A DNA stretch of 64,000 nt from Septoria linicola (Eukaryota > Ascomycota > Dothideomycetes > Mycosphaerellales > Mycosphaerellaceae): assembly GCA_024114885.1 (NCBI GenBank), contig CP099420.1, forward strand, positions 1,798,001-1,862,000. The letters run 5' to 3'. The notes beneath the pieces were generated by a model that was not told where the DNA came from, searched no databases, and saw only the letters and a program-made list of their open reading frames with translations. Made by a program: the position numbers and the translations under genes. Below are positions 56,132 through 64,000 of this stretch, piece by piece. Positions within the stretch are counted from its first letter, which is position 1. Every line of letters begins with the position of its first letter.

Positions 56132-59100
56132 ATGCCTGCAGCGAGCGGCAAGCGAAAGCGACCCGAACGCCAGCATTCCGATGATGCGTCTCGAGCTTCC
56201 CCATATCGTCCTGAGAAATCACGGATGGCATCGCGAAGGACTTCAAAAGGCAGCGCGGTGGCAGAAGAAGGAGCTGACGAGTCCGAACCGACAGCGGCGA
56301 CTACACCTGCCAGCGGCTACGCGCAAGATGTCACGCACCTAGAACCGTTAGTCAAGAACACATCCTGACATCAATTGGCCGATGTGCTGGAAGCAAGAAA
56401 ATAAAGAATGCACGCTGACCAGGACACCACAATACAGGCCAGCCGAAAGTGGCGACACTCCGGTCCCAGGAACAACGCCCATCGCCAATGGAGAGGCATC
56501 CATGGATGACGTGTCTGTGGAACAGCGGCCTCCATACCACTATACCTACATCTCGGACGAGGATGTTGCAGCCTGGTCGGGAACCGGCAGCCAGAATATC
56601 GTGGAGACAGCCACAAAACTGAACGATATACAACTAAGCGACCTGCTTCAGGAACTGGTCCGCTCCGCCCTAGATGGCAGGCTCACAGGTCAGCAGGCCG
56701 GACATTGTGTTCGCAATCTAATTGCTGCGCAGCGGAATGACGGTGGGCCTGATGTTGAGTTCTTGTTCTTGAATGGCGTGTCGTTCCTTTTCGAAGCTGG
56801 CCACAAAGGCGCCGCCTTGAAGGATCTTTTGGCTGGATCTGGCATCGATCAGCAGACTCTGCGGCTTGAACTCGACATACCATTACTGCAAGAATTAGGT
56901 CTGGTGCGCAGCACCTTCGACAAGATGAAGACGCGCAAGACGACGAACGCCCTCTATCGACAGGCCAATTTCAATTTGTTGCGCGAGGAGAGCGAAGGAT
57001 ATGCTAAGCTGATCACAGAGTACTTCAACACAGCCCAGCAAGCCTTTGCCAGACGCGACGAGGTTAATGCATACATTGCCGAAGATGCTTTCCAGCGCGT
57101 CAAGGCGCTTGTCGGAGCCTTTGACCTGGATGTTGGACGCGTTCTGGATATCACCCTGGACGTCAGTGCTGATCTACTTGTCAAGGCCTACCCGTTCTTC
57201 ATGAAGTTCTACCGCGCAAGTTCGTGGTGGCCTAGCCATGAACCACTCGACAATCTCAAGTGGGAGGACCAAGGCTTTGGCTCGCTGCCTACCTGGTGCC
57301 TGCCTGGGTCCGGAAGGTCTGCGTTCACGGACGAGGAGCGGGAACACTTGGCCACGCTTCGACAGGCCCGCGATGTGCGCTTCTGGCAACAAGTCCGCGA
57401 ATCTGGAGTCAAGGCTTTCTATGAGCTTGGCGCGAGGAAGATTGTCGACTTCGATGCCGCGCTACCTTTGCTCGAACAGGATGCTCCACCAGAGCTCGAT
57501 GCTCGTGGCAAAGAGACCAATCCAAACAAGCGACAACGTGTCAATGAAGATCGCAAGTTCGCCAGGGAAACACGTCACCTACCACCACCTGGCAACTATG
57601 ACGCTGCTCAGCTTCTTGGCTTTAAGCTACGCTTCTATGCTTCCGATGCTCGTGATCCTGACGACGCCTTGCCCGATAATCTCATCTACCTTACCGCACT
57701 TCTCATCAAGATTGGATTTGTGTCGCTGCGGGACATATATCCACACCTTTACCCTGCGGACGGAGACATGGCCGCAGAGAAAAAGCGACTCGAGAAAGAG
57801 AAGGCCGAGAAGGAGGCGAAGGACCGACCAGGTGGCGGTATGAACGCTTTGCTGGCAGCAGGTGCGCTTCCTGACGATGCGCCGGTTGCAAAGAACGTAC
57901 GTCTTGATGCCAACAAGAGCGGCGGAGCCACACCAGCGCAAGAAAAGAAGGACGAAGCCGCACCGGTCCTTCCAGCGCCCACGAACCAGAAGATATTTCT
58001 GCTCAAGGCTCTTTTACTCATTGGCGCTCTACCAGAGGCTTTGTACATTCTTGGGCGATTCCCTTGGCTTGCAGAGGCGGACAATTCTTTGCCGCCTTTC
58101 TTGTTCAGGATCGTGCGGCATATGCTGGGCAAGATGACGGCATCGATGCGGCCACTTCTTGAGGTTGAACACCTTCGCCAAACCAACGATCGTCTTAGTA
58201 ATACGACGGTGCAATCGAATGGGCAACTGCCGGTGAGCACATGGACGGTGAAGAAGCCTGTGCGCTGGTTGCACAACGACAGCTTCACAGACTCGGGGGA
58301 AGAGTACAGGCACTACTACAGCGACTGGAGCGACAACATACCTATCTGCCAGACATCCGACGATGTATACTCGCTATGCGACACCTTCATTGGCTTTCTG
58401 GGACCTAAGATCGGACAGAATGCCGAGATCTTTGGCACACTGTTACGTTTGGCAGAGCAAAACTTGACAGGCGACTCTTCAGCGGACAATCGCGCTCGTT
58501 GGCTCAACCTGCTGCGCCGGCTACTGGTTCCAGCGTTAAGCTGTGGGCAACACAATCCTCAACGTAGCCAGCAAGTATTTGACCTGCTTAAGCTATATCC
58601 CTTAAGCACTCGATACAGTGTCTATGCAGAATGGTTCTCCGGCCCCACATCCAGACAAGCCGATGTTCGTAATGCATTCGCACGCAACCGTGCAGAAGTC
58701 CGAGACGTCCTTCGCCGGGTTTCCAACGATACAGTCAGGAAGCAGGGACGAGCTTTGGGCAAAGTGTCATTGGCAGCACCTGGCATTGTCATGACTGAAA
58801 TGATCAGCCAACTCGAAGTTTACGCCAACATGATTCCCAGTCTGGTCGAATGCACCAGATACTTCTCGCCGATGGCATACGAGGTTCTCACCTGGGCTCT
58901 TATCAACTCTTTGAGTGGCAATGGGCGAAACCGTATGCAGGCTGACGGTATGCTTACCAGCCCGTGGTTGCAAGCACTGTCACGATTTGTTGCCAACCTC
59001 TTCGCCAAATACACCTATCTCAACCCTTCGCCCATCCTGCAGTATCTTGCTTCGAAGCTCAGGGTTGGCGAGACTACCGATCTGGAAATGTTCGAGCAGA

Positions 59101-62100
59101 TTCTAGTTGAGATGGCGGGCATCAGAGCAGACGTCGAGTTCAATGACACCCAAGTATTGGCAATGGCAGGCGGAATTTCGTTGCAAAGCTACATCTTGGA
59201 GCAGCTATCTGATAGACGCCACACCAAAGAGAAGGAAAAGCCTGCAAGACGTTTGGTTCAATGTTTGAGTAATTCCGGCCTCGTGGGTCAGCTTCTGATT
59301 GCGATGGCGCAAGACCGAAGGCTGTACGCTCACGGTGATGAGCTTCGATATGCGCCATTGAAGGTCGTCGGGAACAACCTCGACAAGATTTCAGCAGTGT
59401 TTGCTCAATATCTCGACGCGCTGAAGTGGAACCTGAAGCCTCAAGAGCTCGAGGCTGCCGTGCCAGAAGTCGGAGCTCTGGTTGAAGACTTTGGCATTGA
59501 GCCTAGTGTCGCGTTAGTGATGCGTCGCATGGCCATTCGCGCTCGCATGAACGATCATGATGTTGCGAAGAAGCAAGACGCTGATAAGAAGGAGAAAACG
59601 GACACATCACAAACACACCAAAGCGGCGATGTTGTCATGGAAGGCTCGCAAAGCAAGGCTGAGGGCGATGCGGACGATGTGCAAGACGAGGCAGAGGTCA
59701 AGCCTGATGGAACCGAGGACACCTCCACGACCTTACATACCCCCTTGAGTCCCTGGCACCCCGTTCTCGAACCCGTTATTGAGCAGCTTGCAAAAGCATT
59801 GCCGGACCTTGCCTCTCGGCTCAGCATTCCATTCTATGTCACATTCTGGACCCTCACTCACCAGGATGTGCTCGTGCCGACGGATAGCTATCAAAAGGAG
59901 ACTAATCGGATCGAGATGGAGATCAAGCAGATCAACGCTGATCGCAGTGATGTTACCAGCATCGTGGCTAAGGAGCGTGATGCGAGGAAAAGGACTCTGC
60001 AAAAGTGGTATGACAGCTTGAAATCCGAGCCAATGCAACACATGGCTGCATACATGGCTGTCCGCAACCGAATCAGCGGCAGCAAGATTGGCAACAAGAT
60101 CATTCCTGGCGAGAACGCCCACTGGTTTCCGAAATCTGATTCCACCGATCAGCAACACATCAAGGCTGAGAATGATGCTAAGCATCAAGCACTTCTGCAA
60201 GATTGCTTCTTGCCCCGAGCTATGCTGTCTGCTATCGATTCACACTTCTCTTTCGAGATGCTCAAGCTTATGCACACCAACGGAACTCCAGGATTTAGCC
60301 TGATGCATCTGCTTTACCAGTTGTTCAAGAAGAAGCAGCTCACATCGCTCATCTTCGCTTGCACACAGCACGAAGCGCAGCATCTTGCCCGCTTTCTCTG
60401 GGAAGTTCTCAAGCTGCTACATCGCTGGCACGCTGATAAAGCTACATACGAGAAGGAAGCGCTAGGATTGAAGAGGAAGTTGCCTGGTTTCGTGCGGGTG
60501 TTTGAAGACAACGGAGAGCCTAAGCTGGTCATGGACTGGGAACTGTTCCGCAAGATGTTGTTCAATATTCACGCCGCACTCAACGCAGCATTACAGGCCT
60601 GCTTCGAATCTGGAGAGTACATGCATATCCGGAATGGTATGACGGTCCTCAAAGGCATCCACCAGGTGTTCCCTGCCTTGAAATTTATGGGCAAGAACAT
60701 GGTAGATCAGATTGAGCGACTCTCTAAGGAAGAGCCACGAAGTGATCTGAAGCTCTCTGCTATGTCTCTACGTGGGCCCATCCGCAGTCGTGAGAAGCAG
60801 TGGGTCATGCCACAAGCTTTCAGGCTCGGCGAAGGCGTTAAAGAGGCACCAAAGCCTGGTGGCAGATCCTCCTCTTCGGCGCGTCCGGAGACACCACAGC
60901 CAGGCTCCGCCAAGCTCAATGCCTCTGCGCCTGACTTCAAGCCTTCACTAGCAAACGGTTCATCTAGGAAGGAATCTGCTGTTGAGGATGGTGAGATCGA
61001 GGATGAGAAGCTGGCTGCAGCCAAAGCCGCCGGCACTGTCAGCACTGAAAAGCTCGCAGAGAAGAGATTACCGAGTCGCGAAACACCCAAACCGTTCGAA
61101 CCGAGAGCCTCTAGACCAAGTGCAGCTCGTGATGCTCCTCGAAATGACTCAAAGCCAACCACGCCGGCACCGTCGCACATCCGAAGCACACCACACCCAA
61201 GCATTCCGCATAGGCCCGAGTCGAGGGACGCGGCGAGTCGTTCAGAGAGCGCACGACCTCCACGAGATCTGCCAGCTCGTCCCGAACAATCTGCATACAA
61301 CAGACCTCTGCCAGAGCAAGCTGCGCCCAGGAATCCAAGTCGATATGGAGAACGCCCAGAGGAGCATTATGGCAGACTTGACAGAGGCGGCGATACGCGA
61401 CCGGTGTCCCGAGATCAGTCACCGAGCCATCGCAATGCAAGAGGCAGAACTCCGCCGGGGGCCGCCAGTCGCGCTTCATACCGCGAAGAGCGGCCGTACG
61501 AACGCGCAGGCTCGGACAGCCGCTATGCTCGCGATGAGCAACATAGCTCTCGACGAGATGTTCCCTCTCATCACAGCAGGGATGTAGAGCGACCTGCTCA
61601 ATCAAGTCGCGCCTCTGACAGTGGAGTACATCCTGACAGGCTTGGTCATCTGTCCTCTGTTGCTGTCACTCCGGACAGTCACCGTGCTCCGCCCAGTGTG
61701 ACAAGTTCTGCATCAGCAAGACAGCCTGAGCAAGTTTCCGTCAACCCAGCTCGTCTTGCTCTGATCAATCAGGATAGTCCTGCTACTGGTAGCCCGCGAT
61801 CAAACAGGGATAGATCACACGGAGACCATGAGCAGCGTCGAGATCGAGGTGGACGGCCTGATGACCACAGTGGCCCGCCACAATTCCAGCCACGCTCTGA
61901 TAGTCGTTCAAGTGGTCGTCTCACAGAGCCTTCCTGGGATGGGCCAGCAAGATCTGAGCCGCAACAGGACCTGGCTCCGAGAGGGCCAAGGGCCCGCGGC
62001 GGTAGATTGCAAGAGATGCCTCCACCCGCTCCAGAGTCAACATATGGGCGTTTGAATGCGCCCGCCGATCCACCTTCGGGTCCTAAGAACGGCCCAGCGG

Positions 62101-63263
62101 GCAGGAGCGGTCGTAACTTCACAGCGCCGCAGCCCGGTACACCGTCCGCACCATCACCTACCACTGCAAGGATGCCAGAACAGTCCGCGCCTCGCGGCCC
62201 TTCTCGACAGTCAAGTGGGCCTACACAGCATACAGATCGCACATCTGCGCCAAATTCCGCCCCAAGCACTCCAGCGACTGAAAACGGTCCAACGGTACAT
62301 CCCAGCAGACTGGCACACTTGGGTCAGCAGCCTTCGCCAATCCAGACAGCGTTTGCCCCTAACGGGCCGCGCAATGGGAGCTCAGGCTCACCCATGCCAG
62401 CGGCACCACCGTCTGCACCCCGTGGACCTGGTCGTAATGGCTCGCTAGCCAGCACTCCAACCGGACCTGCGCCAGCGGCCAATGTGCCTCCCTCTGGACC
62501 TGCAACCCCAGCAGAACGCCAGCACAAGAATCGGCAACGTGATCGTATCAATGCTACACTGACAGGCAGTGGCGGGCAGCAACAATCTGGTCAAGGTGTG
62601 CAGTTCAGAGGCGCATCTTCGAGGCAATCAAGCATATCCGGTGCACCCCCAATGGGCACGGCAATGGCACCTCCGGCTGCGCCGTCGTCTGAGTCCTTCC
62701 AAGCACGACCAGAACGTAGCGATGAGCGAAGCCATCGGCAGCGTGATGACGGACGTCCACCCAACAGCCGCCATTCTAGCCGTGAACGACCCCACAATGA
62801 GTCTTCTTTTGGCCCAGGGTTCGCACCTCCGCCACCATCAAACGCAGTGGAGGAAAGAGGTAGACGAGATGGCCCACGTGATGGTCGGCAGACCCGCGAT
62901 GAACGACTTCGTGACGGCCCTCGTGCTGATCCGCGGGGAGTCGATCGACAACAACAGCCACGTATGGAGGAATCTCACTCACGTCGCTCCTACGGCTCAG
63001 GCTCGTTCAACGGACCTCCTCAAGGACAGTACCAGAACGACCAGAGACAAGCTGGGAATGTACGCATGGTGCCAGCTGGTCCGCAGGCAGATATGAGAGC
63101 AGGGCCGCCTCGTCGGGAAGAAGACCGCAGAGAACAAGGCGGACGTGGTATGATGCGTGAAGATGGCGGCCCACAAGGGGGGCAAGACGCCAGGAAGAGG
63201 AGACACGAGGAGTCACAGCAAGGCTTTGATCCTTCGAAAAGACGCCGTAGTGGAAGACCATAG
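56132..63263 (+). CDS. THO2: THO complex subunit 2
   Basis: Exons 56132-56346 and 56438-63263 (intron GTTAGT, GCTGAC branch, AATACAG) give 2,346 residues. The first exon is a short basic leader (SGKRKRPERQ). Residues about 80-1,480 are the large alpha-helical THO2/THOC2 scaffold, with segments such as SALDGRLTGQQAGHCVRNLIAAQ, SLVECTRYFSPMAYEVLTWALIN and YVTFWTLTHQDVLVPTDSYQKE. The remaining 850 residues are low-complexity, rich in Arg, Ser, Pro and Gly, with RDR and RGP patches that probably bind RNA. THO couples transcription elongation to mRNA packaging and export with Sub2/Yra1 and limits R-loops. Three copies of a short V-H/N-P-x-R-L-x-H/L-L motif occur in the tail. The protein is nuclear and longer than yeast Tho2, owing mainly to the tail. 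Confidence 0.9.
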
Positions 63264-63387
63264 TATGATCATTGAGGGAGAAGCCAGAAGATATTGAGAG
63301 GCATAAGGCCTGATTTCTTGTTACAGTACGCATGTGATGCATCAGCGACGGTTGGACTGTAGCATAAATAGAAGCGTTGTTCTTATC

Positions 63388-64000
63388 TCAGGCGATCCAG
63401 AACCAAATCCGCTCTAACCAATTTCTCGGTCGTCTCTCCGGCCACATGCCCCCCATAGCATCGATCTCTTCTTTCCCACTCATTAGATCCATCTCGCTCA
63501 ATTTTACCACACGCGTCCTTTTCACCAACTTGTACCCCAAGTACAAACCCAGAAATATCGGAATGTCAATATATGGCGGCACAAAGCTTTTTGCACTGAA
63601 CCTGCCCGGAAAGAATGCATCGTAATCACTGAACAGTGCAACAAGACTGCAAAAGCAGATCCCGAACCACGCGAGGTAGGGTTGGAATGGAGACTTCCAT
63701 GGCAGGCTATCTCGAGAAATTCCTTGATGTCGCAGTCCAGCATGGAACCGAATATACGTGATACAGATACTGCACCAGACGATCAGCGTCGACACTGCGG
63801 AAGTATTGCTGAACCAGAAAAAGACCTGAGCCGAGCTATTCGAGACGTTGAGGTACCCCAGCAAGCTGAGCAGAGCTGTTGCAGCAACGCATGCATATGG
63901 CACTCCGAACTTCTCGAAGCAGAAGATTTTGGGCGCTTTGCCGTCCAGTGCTGCGGCGTAGAGGACTCGTGTGCTGCTGTAGTAGAATGCGTTGCCAGCT
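63388..64000 (-). CDS. amino-acid permease (YAT/APC family), C-terminal part, cut by window end
   Basis: The frame is open from the right edge to a stop at 63,388, giving about 204 residues. It begins AGNAFYYSSTRVLYAAALDGKAPKIF, the conserved loop before helix 8 of fungal amino-acid permeases, then GVPYACVAATALLSLLGYL, further hydrophobic helices, and the conserved PWKSPFQPYLAWFG and FFPGRF-x-YIDIPIFLGLYLGYK blocks. The tail MDLMSGKEEIDAM is the usual family ending. It is a plasma-membrane proton symporter for amino acids; substrate cannot be told. Its stop lies 125 bp beyond the THO2 stop, tail to tail. Confidence 0.9.
   Translation of the reverse strand, partial: AGNAFYYSSTRVLYAAALDGKAPKIFCFEKFGVPYACVAATALLSLLGYLNVSNSSAQVFFWFSNTSAVSTLIVWCSICITYIRFHAGLRHQGISRDSLPWKSPFQPYLAWFGICFCSLVALFSDYDAFFPGRFSAKSFVPPYIDIPIFLGLYLGYKLVKRTRVVKLSEMDLMSGKEEIDAMGGMWPERRPRNWLERIWFWIA

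Overview
This is a chromosomal stretch of a filamentous ascomycete (Pezizomycotina; probably Dothideomycetes, by inference). The evidence is the short introns with GTRNGT donors and CTNAY-like branch sites, the fungal housekeeping proteins, and a large AT-rich island whose decay is CpA to TpA on both strands, the mark of repeat-induced point mutation (RIP). No search could be run; exon borders were read by eye from splice signals, reading phase and family knowledge.

Left gene block (1-6.5 kb): the 3' end of an unrecognised gene, a small secreted peptide precursor with four cysteines in its cationic C-terminal part, a peroxisomal-type enoyl-CoA hydratase/isomerase, and a convergent pICln/Lot5-like Sm-assembly chaperone.

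Transposon island (6,671-23,312): three elements nested one inside another. A hAT DNA transposon (about 4.0 kb of its own sequence, 8-bp target duplication CTTGGGGC) contains a Ty1/copia element (9,823-22,423, minus strand, duplication TATAC), which contains a second copy of the same family in the opposite direction (13,065-19,363, plus strand, duplication CTTTC). All are RIP-degraded. The hAT landed in the 3' end of an exonuclease gene: the last 46 codons lie at 6,521-6,662 and the rest 16.6 kb away at 23,313-24,172.

Exonuclease array (23.3-29.5 kb): four tandem minus-strand paralogues of a REX4/ISG20-like DEDDh exonuclease. Copy 1 is split by the hAT and has an in-frame TAG, copy 2 has a TAG and a frameshift, copy 3 looks intact, copy 4 has lost catalytic residues.

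Right gene block (30-64 kb): mostly conserved single-copy genes: an ABCG half-transporter, YPP1 (PI4-kinase complex), RIX1 (60S ribosome maturation), HEM1 (5-aminolevulinate synthase), a promethin-like lipid-droplet protein, RPA49 (RNA polymerase I), RAD16 (repair helicase), THO2 (mRNA export) and the end of an amino-acid permease, plus small uncharacterised ORFs. A small-subunit catalase between a small ORF and RAD16 is a pseudogene with two in-frame stops and a disrupted exon junction. Several genes sit head-to-head and probably share promoters (YPP1/RIX1, promethin-like/RPA49).
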